DNA from: Yamadazyma tenuis
Lineage: Eukaryota; Ascomycota; Pichiomycetes; Serinales; Debaryomycetaceae
NCBI RefSeq assembly: GCF_029203305.1
Contig: NC_089463.1
Coordinates: forward strand, 62,001 to 126,000
Reading direction: 5' to 3'
Length of the DNA stretch: 64,000 bases
Shown: piece by piece, positions 27,180 through 36,761 of the stretch
Layout of the letters: every line of letters starts with the position of its first letter
How positions within the stretch are numbered: position 1 is the stretch's first letter
Notes under the pieces: model-generated
Databases searched by the model: none
What the model was told of the DNA's origin: nothing
Seen by the model: only the letters and a program-made list of their open reading frames with translations
Translations under genes and position numbers: made by a program

Positions 27180-30100
27180 ATGGAGACTGATGAAGTTGAA
27201 TACCTAAATCTTGACATCAATAGTTCTGAACAAGAAACTCAAGACAATTCCACCATATATGCCAAGAAGACCCTTTTACATTCCCCCATATTCAATAATA
27301 TATTTCCCCATTTTTATGTGTCACTTCATAAAAGAATAAGAAACATAAGGAACTTATCACTTCAGGACGATGATATGCAATACCTAGCTCTTCAGGAAGA
27401 AGACTCTCAATTCGGAGTGTTCAGCGATGACGAAATGCTTTTTGACATAGGTGAGTCCGATACCAACGATATGACAGAAGATAGAAGTTCTCAGAAACCA
27501 CACAGGAACCTCAAGACAATCTCCGTGATAGTAAGAAACACATCTTTGCTTGTGAATGAGCAGGTATTCCCATTCAGTGCTCCAGTGAGGTCCTCATGTT
27601 TAGTGAAGGGAATAAGAAATGAAACTGCCCAAGAAGAAGACTCCCTTTTAGTATCTTTGAAGTCTGGGTTTTTGTTGCTCATTCGAATATTCTATGTGCC
27701 GTACAATTTTGATGACACAGAGTATAATGAAGACTTCAGTCGATCTAGAAGAAGAATGCTCTTCAAGCCATTTGTGGTTCAGTGGTGGGATGTTTCCAGT
27801 AATCTTCTGGCCCCATCACTTTTCACTTCTGGTTATTCTTTAACTGCACAGTCCTCCGGCTTGTCAGTAGTTTCAACATCAGCCTGTGGCGGTTTCCGCA
27901 TTTACAACTGTAACCACACTGAGAATGGGGTGTTTTTTCAGAATCATGAGACGATAGTGGTGAATGGCTCTATTCTTCATTCCTGTTTTGCCCAACCAAT
28001 CAAGGGAAGTATTCTAGATAACCATGTAATGCTCTTGATGATGGTGTTGACTACGGATAATAGGTTGAACTTGAATTTGTACGGATGGTCCACTTCAGAG
28101 AGAGACCTTAATGTTTCAACTCTACCATTAGACGGTGGTTTTCCTCTCCCGGTATTCATAGTACCATTGAGTAATAATGGGAGCTTTTTGTATGTGACTC
28201 CTGACGAGTTGATCATTATTACAGTTCATGATATCACTTCTGCTGAGTATAACTTTAGAAGGCACGATTTTCCAGGAACCTTTCCTACAAACTTCTACTG
28301 TCCAGAGTCTGAAATTGTGAGTTTTGATGATGAGACTGTGGATGAGGTTTTAGTTTCAACAGATAACGGCACCGTCTTCTCTGTTATCGTGGGGAATGGA
28401 TTAGTGTTGTCACTCAAACCGGTCGTTAGAATCTCAGACCCAATTTCGTTGTTCTCTTTGGAAGCAAGTGGTGACAGATTTGAATTAATATATGGGAGTA
28501 GTATTGGTCTCAACAGAATGCTAATGATAGAAGAGTTATTGCCTGACTCTTTTGAATCACCTCCTCCCTATAGTCTGTCGCTACTTCTCAAGAATTACAA
28601 GAACTGGGCCCCATTATTGGATGTTCAAATAATTGATGCCTACAAGTCCAAAAACACCTTTTTGAACAGCACTCAAGAGCTTTGGTGTTTGTCAGGAATT
28701 GGAAAAAGAGCCAGACTATCACAATTGAGGAGTGGCTACTCTATAACAAGACTAGGTGACGCCTATCTGAGCTTGAGAAAAGTTGAATCAATGAGATGGC
28801 TAGGTGTTCACGATTCTCTTTACTTGGTATGCACATTACCTTTTGAAACCATGTTGCTAGAGTACCAGCAAGCAGGAGAATCTGATGAAGAGGAGCTTGT
28901 CGAAGTGAATGAGGCTTCTATCATAACAGACCAACCAACTATTGCTATGAATATGATTTCAGAAGAATTTGCGGTTCAAGTGACTCCTAAGTGCATCCTT
29001 GTGACATCCCTCGAGACCATTGTAGCTTCAAGGCTGGTGGAAGATGGAATTATAGTGATGAGTGACATTGTGGGTAATATTGTAGGAACTGTGTCTCAGA
29101 GTCCGACTTCCAATTCTGTTTACACACTTGAATTAATTGAAGTTTCGGAAGAAATATTGAATATACCTGACGAGGATTCCATGTCCCAGGATATAGATGG
29201 AAATGACGGAAGCATCGACCTCGTATGTTCGATTTTGGTTGATACTCAAGTATCATTCATGAAGCTTTTAGCAAGAGACGACGAACTTTTTGTTCTTGTT
29301 GGAGGATTCGAAGGAACTATCCAGATTTTCAAATTCAAAGAGAAGTCTTTGTTCAAAGTCTTTGAGGAATCATTGTTTACTTATTATAGAAGAGAAAATC
29401 TACAACTTGATGGAGCAAGCTTGGTCCCAAGCGATGCACTTCTTATAGACGAGCAAACACTTCTTTTGGGAACCAAAGATGGGCTTCTATTCTCCTTTTC
29501 GATTACAACCACCATTGAATTGGAGTACAAGAAGTTCTTCAAACTTAGTGATATTGAAGTGAAGCTCAGCAAAGCGACAGACAACATCGTCTTGGCTATT
29601 TGTGGAACTATTTGGTTGGTGGACATATCAAAGCCTGCTATTCCCGAACCCATTATATTTGACGAGAAGAATGATAGGCCAGTGAAGTGTTTATTACCTA
29701 TTTATGATGATAGAAGCAGAGGAGTTGAGTTATCAGTACTATTGACAAGAGAAGAGGGCCTTTCATTTGCAACAGTCTCTTTTCTTGATGGATCCGTAAT
29801 CAGGCAAATCAATGTGGGGGATTCAGCAAAGAAATTCATCCATCTCCCTCATATTTCTTTGTTTGCAGTGTTATCCACCTCACAAGACCGTAATGGACGA
29901 TTAAGGTTCGTCGATAGGAAGACATTTAAGTTGCTACCTCATATCGAGTACAACTCAAGGAACAAGAAATATGATCGTGGGAACTCGATGTTCGACGATG
30001 ATGAAACCCCTATTTGCTGTAAAATATGGTCATTGGATAAGCTAGGAAGAATATCCAAGAAACTCTTAATTGGATGTTCAACTCTAGCTGGAACAGGGAG

Positions 30101-30941
30101 GTTTAAGATTGTCGATGTTGGAAAAGTTACTGACCACGACAATAAGACGTTAGTAAAAGTATCCCAGTTGAACTGCTTTGATCATCCCGAGCCAATTGTG
30201 TGGATTGAACAAGTTGATGACCACATACTATTTGCCAGTGGGAAGTCTATGTACTCAACTTCTTACAATATCGAGGGGAAAAGACTAAATCCTGTTTCTT
30301 CACTAGTTTCACTCACCAGCGATATTATATCGATTTCGGTAAGTACTGAAAAGATCATTAGCGTGACTACTAAACTTGATTCAGTGTTTCAATTTGAATT
30401 TGATATCGATGCTGCTCGAAAGGAGACCCTTCAGCTTTATGCTCGTGATCCTTCCCCCAAGTCTATTTCTAATCACGCCGTCTGGGACTCAAAGATTGTT
30501 GTTGGTGACAAAGTTCACTCAAGTGTCATCATAATGGATAAGAACAATAAGACTTTGGTTCCTGGTGCCAGATTCAAGACTTCTGGAGTCCCACGAGTGT
30601 TCATAGGGAACTTTGGGTTGTATTGGGATAATGATGCTGTAAATTCGAAGGACGTTATTTCTATAACAGTTGATGGAGAGGTTACCCTTTTCAAGCAGAT
30701 AAATATCAATAGCGAACAGTTCCAGAAGCTAAGCCAGATAATTCCGTTGCAACGAAATGGTAATGGTGATTTAAAACTTTCTACTGATAAATGGGATACT
30801 GCATTCACAGATAAAGTTTCGGGGAAAGGATTTAAGTCAATCAACAAATCGTATTTTAGAAATAAGGACAATAAGCAAGGGTTGGTGGACTATGATTTGA
30901 CTGAGATTTCTAAGGTATGTCATTCGTATATTTCATTATAG
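27180..30941 (+). CDS. Large DDB1/CPSF160/Mms1-type propeller protein, possibly MMS1
   Basis: The 1253-residue protein has an acidic N-terminus and then repeated beta-strand blocks without WD signatures, typical of the Mms1/DDB1/Rse1/Cft1 group. Examples are SLKSGFLLLIRIFY, LVSTDNGTVFSVIVGNG, LLGTKDGLLFSFSI and, near the end, VVGDKVHSSVIIMDKN with an EVTLFKQI strand. Rse1 and Cft1 have more conserved C-termini than seen here, so the divergent member Mms1, adaptor of the Rtt101 cullin ligase in replication-fork repair, is the best guess. This is inference from fold and size, not from a diagnostic motif. The ATG at 27180 lies 126 bp from the divergent MFS gene. It converges with BNI1, 78 bp away. 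Confidence 0.55.
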   Translation: METDEVEYLNLDINSSEQETQDNSTIYAKKTLLHSPIFNNIFPHFYVSLHKRIRNIRNLSLQDDDMQYLALQEEDSQFGVFSDDEMLFDIGESDTNDMTEDRSSQKPHRNLKTISVIVRNTSLLVNEQVFPFSAPVRSSCLVKGIRNETAQEEDSLLVSLKSGFLLLIRIFYVPYNFDDTEYNEDFSRSRRRMLFKPFVVQWWDVSSNLLAPSLFTSGYSLTAQSSGLSVVSTSACGGFRIYNCNHTENGVFFQNHETIVVNGSILHSCFAQPIKGSILDNHVMLLMMVLTTDNRLNLNLYGWSTSERDLNVSTLPLDGGFPLPVFIVPLSNNGSFLYVTPDELIIITVHDITSAEYNFRRHDFPGTFPTNFYCPESEIVSFDDETVDEVLVSTDNGTVFSVIVGNGLVLSLKPVVRISDPISLFSLEASGDRFELIYGSSIGLNRMLMIEELLPDSFESPPPYSLSLLLKNYKNWAPLLDVQIIDAYKSKNTFLNSTQELWCLSGIGKRARLSQLRSGYSITRLGDAYLSLRKVESMRWLGVHDSLYLVCTLPFETMLLEYQQAGESDEEELVEVNEASIITDQPTIAMNMISEEFAVQVTPKCILVTSLETIVASRLVEDGIIVMSDIVGNIVGTVSQSPTSNSVYTLELIEVSEEILNIPDEDSMSQDIDGNDGSIDLVCSILVDTQVSFMKLLARDDELFVLVGGFEGTIQIFKFKEKSLFKVFEESLFTYYRRENLQLDGASLVPSDALLIDEQTLLLGTKDGLLFSFSITTTIELEYKKFFKLSDIEVKLSKATDNIVLAICGTIWLVDISKPAIPEPIIFDEKNDRPVKCLLPIYDDRSRGVELSVLLTREEGLSFATVSFLDGSVIRQINVGDSAKKFIHLPHISLFAVLSTSQDRNGRLRFVDRKTFKLLPHIEYNSRNKKYDRGNSMFDDDETPICCKIWSLDKLGRISKKLLIGCSTLAGTGRFKIVDVGKVTDHDNKTLVKVSQLNCFDHPEPIVWIEQVDDHILFASGKSMYSTSYNIEGKRLNPVSSLVSLTSDIISISVSTEKIISVTTKLDSVFQFEFDIDAARKETLQLYARDPSPKSISNHAVWDSKIVVGDKVHSSVIIMDKNNKTLVPGARFKTSGVPRVFIGNFGLYWDNDAVNSKDVISITVDGEVTLFKQININSEQFQKLSQIIPLQRNGNGDLKLSTDKWDTAFTDKVSGKGFKSINKSYFRNKDNKQGLVDYDLTEISKVCHSYISL

Positions 30942-31019
30942 TCTGGGATTCGAAGTACTTAATAATAAGAAATGCCTTAATAAATATAAAAGGTATTAAA
31001 ATGCTATGTAATGCTAGGG

Positions 31020-34000
31020 TCAATATTCTTCTGGAGACAGTTTCAGGGGACTGGCTTCTTTGGAGCCTAGATCATCATCAAAAGTTGATCTCTTCTTCAA
31101 CCTCTCTTGTCTGTACCTGGAAGCAGCCGATTGTCTAGTGGGTGTTTCAGCTTCTCCAGCACCTCTAAGCTCTTGCAATAGGTTTCTTGCTCTGCTTCCA
31201 ATAACATCACCATTAGTACCATCATTTTCCTGTTCTTCTTCTTCATCCTTGACCTCCAAATCTTCTTCTGGAAAGCTTGATTGAATAGGCGAGAGTAGAT
31301 CATCTTGTGAAGAACTAAGATCAGGTCTCGATTGAGTTTTTCGACTGTTCTCTAGTAGATGTTTTCTCATTAGTGCTCTCTTTCTGGCAGAGGATGGCTC
31401 TCCCTTAGAAGGACCAGCAGCCTTCAACTTCTCCAACAATGAATCCATAACATCATCTTCATTACTGTCTGCTTCCTTAGGTTTGGTTGGAGTTTTCTTC
31501 TGTTGAGCTTCGAGCAACTTCTTACGCTGTTCGTATAATTTCAATTCCTCTTCACGCTTGAGATTCTCTTGACCTGCTCTCTTGAAGTCGGCTATGAAGT
31601 TTGCAAACTTTGACATAAACGAGTTTCTGACAAACAGATCTGAAGGATCTTCTCCAAAGTATCTCATTAACTTGTCAAATTCCTTGAACGTGTAGTAAGA
31701 TTGATCCTTTAATAATTCACTCTTTCTCTTCGCTTTGGGTAGACCAGGAATAACAACCTTCAAGACTCTATCTTGAGGATGGAATTTCGACACATCACTC
31801 AAATTTCCAATATCTATAGAGCTTTGAACGTTCTTGATCGATTCAACATACTCTTTGCAATCATTTTGAATACCTTCGATAGAAAATTTTGCAAGTTGAA
31901 GACACTTATTCAACTCGGTTATGAAGCCTGCAAGCTCGGGGTATTGTGTACGGATAATTTTTTCAACATAATGTAAGAACGTCATACTGTTCTTGTCATC
32001 CTTCATGAAACTTAATCTTTGTAAAGAGCTCAATCTGAACCCCTGAGCTTGTTTGGTGGAATCATTCATGTAGTTTCCAACTGTCAAAATGATCTCAAAG
32101 ACGCCCTTCAAATGCTTGGACAGCTTGATACTGTCAACGGCTTCATCAATAGACCTTAATTTATGGGTTAAGTCTTCGTAGTCTTTTTCGTAAATGGCCA
32201 TCAACATTAAAGCCCTCGTTCTTGACTTCCAATAGTGTTGTAAATTGTACATCAATTCCAAGTAGATTCTGTCTGCTCTCTGCAACTCACCTGGATCCTT
32301 TTCAGGCTTTGACACATTTTCTGATTTATAGTCCGTTGAATAAGGTTCCAAGTTTCTAGCAAGGTTATTTGACACTTCAACAACCTCTTCCTTACCAAAA
32401 AATTCCAAAACTGCTATGTTCGTAATAACGTCCTTGTCGCATCGAAGGACTTTGGATACCACTTCTTCATCAGATACACTATTGAATGCATGAAGATTGA
32501 TTCCAAATTGCTGAGAGATATCTCTAGATAAAAAGGAAACCTTATCAATTTCAGCCTTATTCTTGGTAGCGATCTTTTTGATTTCCTTAGCTGCAAAGAT
32601 CAATTCAATCTCATCAAATACACCCTTCGACAACAAGTCGCTAGCGAGCGTATCAGTTTTACTCTCTTTCCAGAATGAGTTGGAAGAAACATCATCGAAT
32701 TTCTCCCAATGTAACTGCTTCATTTTCTTCTTTGGTCTTGGATAATTGTCAAATGGTGAAGGGGACGATAACTCCTTCACAGGTTCGGGCCTGTGATTCA
32801 CCACCTCTTTAGCAGTAGGTAATGGGGGTGGTGGTGGTGGAGGAGCACCACTCATAGATGGGGGCAAAGGTGGTGGTGGAGGAGGAGCACCGCCTAAAGA
32901 TGGGGGTAATGGAGGGGGTGGAGGAGGTGGTGGTGGAGGAAGAGCTCCGCCCAATGAAGGGGGCAATGGGGGAGGAGGGGGAGGCGGAGGAGGTGGTGCA
33001 ACCTCTTTTTTTTCTTCCGGTTCTTCTGTTGTTGCTTTGGGACTTTCAGTTGCGTCCTCAAACTTATCTTCGCTACTATTATCGTCATCTATGGCAGCTG
33101 TCTTGTTTACCTTATTTTTTAATTCACTTAAGAACTTGGGATTCATTCCAGCGATAGTTGTCAATCTATTGCGTTTGTAGTCTTTATTCGGAGTTCCTCC
33201 TTTGACAACATCATCGTCTTCGCCTGCCATCAGCACCTTTCCAGTGGCATACTTAGATTCCAATTTGTTGAGGAATTCATTTGGCTTAGTAGAGTTTCTA
33301 TTACTCATTCTCTTCGCTTGTTTGTTTGAGTCTTTACTCATGGCCCTGAGCTTGGATTCCAAGGTGGCCTTCAATCTTTGGACATCTTCCAATTCTTCTT
33401 GGATTTTGGACTTCATTGACGGATCAACTACATCGGACATATCGAACAGCATTTGAGAGTCATCATCAAAATTGAAGTCGATGTTGAAATCTTTGAAGTT
33501 TGTTTCCAACTCTTTCAACCTCTCCATTGCCAAATATTTTTGTCTGGCAAACATACTGGAGCTGTTGAACTTCATAATATCATTAGATTCGTTTTGCAAG
33601 GAAGACAACTTCTTACGAAGCAAGTCCAATTTTTCGAGATCATCCTCTCTTGCAGGTCTTGGAGGTCCTTGTGGAACCATTCTTGGAGGTTCAGGTTCAG
33701 GCACGGATTCAGGCTCAGATGCTGAGCTACTTTCATAGTCAGATTCAGCCGAAACTTCTTCGATAACAGGAATATCAACTGAATTGGGATCCACGTAGTT
33801 TTCAAACTCTGTCATTTCCAATTCTCTGGCCATGTTTTCAATATCAGCCATCTGATCCCTTAAAGCTCTCAACCTTGAGCTTGGTTCAACTTGAGTTCCC
33901 AATGTGTTGTTATCCAACTTGTATTCAGCTTTCTTTCGGTGGATCTGCTTCTGCAACTTTTCAATCAAGTTTTTGTTGGTAGTTTGAACCAGGAGTGTTG

Positions 34001-36338
34001 TTTTACCATCACCTCGTTTTGACTCAAATTGAGCATTGCTGTTCAACATGATCAACAACTCTCTCATTTCCAACTCTTGGTCTTGTTTTTCAATTAAATG
34101 AGTTCTCTTCAACTCTTCTAGCTCTTTAGACATCTCTTCGTTGAGTCTTCTTGTTCTCATTAGAACGGTTTCATGTTCTTTGACTTCATTAGTTAAGCTT
34201 GTAATTAAACCATCTGCTCCCATTGATAACTGTCGAGACATATCATCCCTTTCGGCAGTAGCTTCTTCAGCTATTTTTTTGTAAACTTTGGCTTCATTGA
34301 TAGCCTTTCTGTACATCTCATCGGTACTCAAGCTTGAGTATAATCTGTTGATAGCTATACCCATAGCAGAATCACCATCTGAGGTATGGGCCAAGGTGAC
34401 GTTTTGAACCAAACCGTCGAATAATCGTAAACTTCGCGTTAACTCTTCAGCGTTATCCTTCTTTTCCACTTGATTCAAGTACAAATGTTGTAATGCGCTA
34501 ATGAAAAAACCCAGAGCTTCGGTTTCCCTCACGTTGGACCATAAAGATCTTATAAGATCCACTGGATTGTTGAAATCGACATTATCATCAATAGTATCAT
34601 TGTGTCTTAACTCATTTGCATCCTGTTCGGCCAGATCAATGTAGTGGTTGCACTGTTGATTCAAACTCTCGTAATTCAATTCCCGGAATTTTTCAATCAA
34701 CTTGTCAAGCCTGGCAGCCATGAACTGAGACCGTAGGTGGATTCGTACTCTCAAGTCGAGAGCATAATGTATGATGGTATTTATCAACAACATTGTCCCA
34801 AGACAATACTCCAACAACTGGTTTTCCATGTTGGAAGCAGAGTTTCCAGCGTGGGCTGACTTTAACTCTTCGCTAGCACCAACTAGTGAGTTGAGATACT
34901 TACCTCTCCCATCCAAAGTCTTTTCAACAACTTTAAGCCAAAGCTCAAATCTCTTGTACGCGTCCTTGACGGGAGGTTTCCTCACAAGTCTTCTTTTGGT
35001 GGTTGAAGAAGCGTTAACAGAGTTTCTCATATTGACAGGTTCAAATTCGAAGTACGGTTTCGTGGGGATGGTATCCAAGGCCTTAAGAATCTTGTGGTAC
35101 TTTCCCTGGGAGTCATCCATAGAATTATTACTATAGTAGGCAATCATAAATGTCAAGGACTCAGCAGCGATTTTCCTGGTCAAGATTCTCGGACTCAACA
35201 ACGAGCCGGTTACAGCACTCACGTACAAGTTAACGTCTGTTTTGACTCTTTCTGCCCCTAGTTTCTGGTTCATCATGGACTTCAACGCCAACAAAGTATT
35301 AAACTCTCGATCGAAAATGTCATCGTTAATGTCGTTGACTTCATTCTGGTCGATGGTGTCTTGAACCTTAATCAAGTACGAAGATAAAAGAGCATCACCT
35401 TGACAGTCAAAAATGAACTTACGCACCCAATCAATAGGCTCTGTCCTCAATGAAACCCACAAGTTTTTCAACTGGTCAGAAGTGATGGTTTTGGCCAACA
35501 ATCTCCGAGTATAGAACTCTGGAGATGCGGACTCTTCTCCTCTTTTTATAGCTCTCTCTTGACGTTTATACTCTGTCAACGCATCTTGATAAATCAACAT
35601 CCACTTTTTGTCCAGGTTATAATTGATCATTTCTTGCCGGGCTTGTGGGGGCAAGGACTTGAAGTCCCGCTTGTCCATCAACTCTCGGAACATTCTGTCG
35701 ATTTCATAGGCGGAGGAAGGTTTCTCTAAATGGAACCCTTTCACGTCGGTAGATGTGGGCATATCTATGGTTGTGTTTAGGGCAAGCGACGGCCGGGAGA
35801 TGATGGAGCTGGCGGTCGACTTCCGTGATAGACTGGCGCCACCGGCGTACGAAGAGCCGTTACCGTTTCCGGTTTTGGTAGGGATTCCACTGGAGTTATT
35901 TACATTGGCCAACGTGGACGTAGACGACACGGTCCGCGATGTCTTGATATCGTACGGATTGGACGCGACAGCTGTCAGAGCCGAGTTGGCGGTGGAGATG
36001 GAATAGGTGGACGCATGGCGATTGTGGTTTGAGTTTGTAATCTGTGAGCTGGGAACAATGCTGGAGGAGCTAACCGAAACATTACGCCTACTGGTACCGC
36101 CGCTACCACCGCTCAAGATGCTAGCACTATCGACAGATGACAACTCCAGGGAGCTTTCATTATGACGGTCTTTGTCTCTGTTTTTCCGTAGACTGAAAAA
36201 TGATCCGGACGAAGCTCTGTTTATGGTGCTGGAAGTTGGTTGAGCACCGGACTTGTAGGAACCATAGGCTCTGGAGTTTTTCAACTCTTCATCAATCTGG
36301 GGATTCAATTGTGAGTCGCCTGTTTTCCTTCTCATCAT
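31020..36338 (-). CDS. BNI1: Formin Bni1
   Basis: The 1772-residue protein has the full diaphanous-formin layout. A Ser-rich N-tail precedes the Rho-binding GBD and FH3 domains (about residues 185-650, starting DRMFRELMDKRDFKSLPPQA). A coiled coil follows, then an FH1 domain (about 1110-1175) with runs of up to ten prolines separated by PSLGGA-type blocks, the FH2 actin-nucleating domain (about 1195-1600, PRPKKKMKQLHWEKF to the coiled end), and a DAD helix near 1630 (MDSLLEKLKAAG). Formins nucleate and elongate actin cables under Rho1/Cdc42 control at bud tip and neck. Length and the DAD make it Bni1 rather than the shorter Bnr1. Two ATGs are adjacent; the first is used. An MCB box lies 285 bp upstream. 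Confidence 0.96.
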   Translation of the reverse strand: MMRRKTGDSQLNPQIDEELKNSRAYGSYKSGAQPTSSTINRASSGSFFSLRKNRDKDRHNESSLELSSVDSASILSGGSGGTSRRNVSVSSSSIVPSSQITNSNHNRHASTYSISTANSALTAVASNPYDIKTSRTVSSTSTLANVNNSSGIPTKTGNGNGSSYAGGASLSRKSTASSIISRPSLALNTTIDMPTSTDVKGFHLEKPSSAYEIDRMFRELMDKRDFKSLPPQARQEMINYNLDKKWMLIYQDALTEYKRQERAIKRGEESASPEFYTRRLLAKTITSDQLKNLWVSLRTEPIDWVRKFIFDCQGDALLSSYLIKVQDTIDQNEVNDINDDIFDREFNTLLALKSMMNQKLGAERVKTDVNLYVSAVTGSLLSPRILTRKIAAESLTFMIAYYSNNSMDDSQGKYHKILKALDTIPTKPYFEFEPVNMRNSVNASSTTKRRLVRKPPVKDAYKRFELWLKVVEKTLDGRGKYLNSLVGASEELKSAHAGNSASNMENQLLEYCLGTMLLINTIIHYALDLRVRIHLRSQFMAARLDKLIEKFRELNYESLNQQCNHYIDLAEQDANELRHNDTIDDNVDFNNPVDLIRSLWSNVRETEALGFFISALQHLYLNQVEKKDNAEELTRSLRLFDGLVQNVTLAHTSDGDSAMGIAINRLYSSLSTDEMYRKAINEAKVYKKIAEEATAERDDMSRQLSMGADGLITSLTNEVKEHETVLMRTRRLNEEMSKELEELKRTHLIEKQDQELEMRELLIMLNSNAQFESKRGDGKTTLLVQTTNKNLIEKLQKQIHRKKAEYKLDNNTLGTQVEPSSRLRALRDQMADIENMARELEMTEFENYVDPNSVDIPVIEEVSAESDYESSSASEPESVPEPEPPRMVPQGPPRPAREDDLEKLDLLRKKLSSLQNESNDIMKFNSSSMFARQKYLAMERLKELETNFKDFNIDFNFDDDSQMLFDMSDVVDPSMKSKIQEELEDVQRLKATLESKLRAMSKDSNKQAKRMSNRNSTKPNEFLNKLESKYATGKVLMAGEDDDVVKGGTPNKDYKRNRLTTIAGMNPKFLSELKNKVNKTAAIDDDNSSEDKFEDATESPKATTEEPEEKKEVAPPPPPPPPPPLPPSLGGALPPPPPPPPPPLPPSLGGAPPPPPPLPPSMSGAPPPPPPPLPTAKEVVNHRPEPVKELSSPSPFDNYPRPKKKMKQLHWEKFDDVSSNSFWKESKTDTLASDLLSKGVFDEIELIFAAKEIKKIATKNKAEIDKVSFLSRDISQQFGINLHAFNSVSDEEVVSKVLRCDKDVITNIAVLEFFGKEEVVEVSNNLARNLEPYSTDYKSENVSKPEKDPGELQRADRIYLELMYNLQHYWKSRTRALMLMAIYEKDYEDLTHKLRSIDEAVDSIKLSKHLKGVFEIILTVGNYMNDSTKQAQGFRLSSLQRLSFMKDDKNSMTFLHYVEKIIRTQYPELAGFITELNKCLQLAKFSIEGIQNDCKEYVESIKNVQSSIDIGNLSDVSKFHPQDRVLKVVIPGLPKAKRKSELLKDQSYYTFKEFDKLMRYFGEDPSDLFVRNSFMSKFANFIADFKRAGQENLKREEELKLYEQRKKLLEAQQKKTPTKPKEADSNEDDVMDSLLEKLKAAGPSKGEPSSARKRALMRKHLLENSRKTQSRPDLSSSQDDLLSPIQSSFPEEDLEVKDEEEEQENDGTNGDVIGSRARNLLQELRGAGEAETPTRQSAASRYRQERLKKRSTFDDDLGSKEASPLKLSPEEY

Positions 36339-36761
36339 TTTGGTGGAATCAAAAGCGATTCAATGCAGTTTATGTGTATGATATGGAACTGGTGATGGTG
36401 GAGGGTCTAGGAGAAGGTGGATGTAATCTGGACCGTTTGGGCGGGAAAAAGGATAACTGGGGTCAGACGGACTGTACGATTCAAATGGAGGTATTATTCA
36501 CAGCAATAATGAGCCTATGTATGATAAACCACGAGTTTGTAGCGCTAAAGAAGTAGGGTATTATTTATACACACTTTTACCGTCGTCCTTGATTTTCCGC
36601 AACGCGCGACATTTGGCATATGACGCGTTTGCCAGCCCATGTCGGAAGACACAATATTTAACTCAGATACGGGTACCAGCATGTAGTTAGGCAGGAGGAT
36701 TGGGGACAACAAGAGAACTACGCTCGGCACACCTGGTGTGGATTATTATACAATATATGCC
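36339..36761. promoter_or_regulatory. BNI1 upstream region with MCB-type box
   Basis: This 423-bp spacer between BNI1 and the SEC2 stop contains ACGCGT (36623-36628) and, 15 bases away, ACGCGCG. ACGCGT is the MBF site of G1/S promoters. No gene is visible. Confidence 0.45.
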
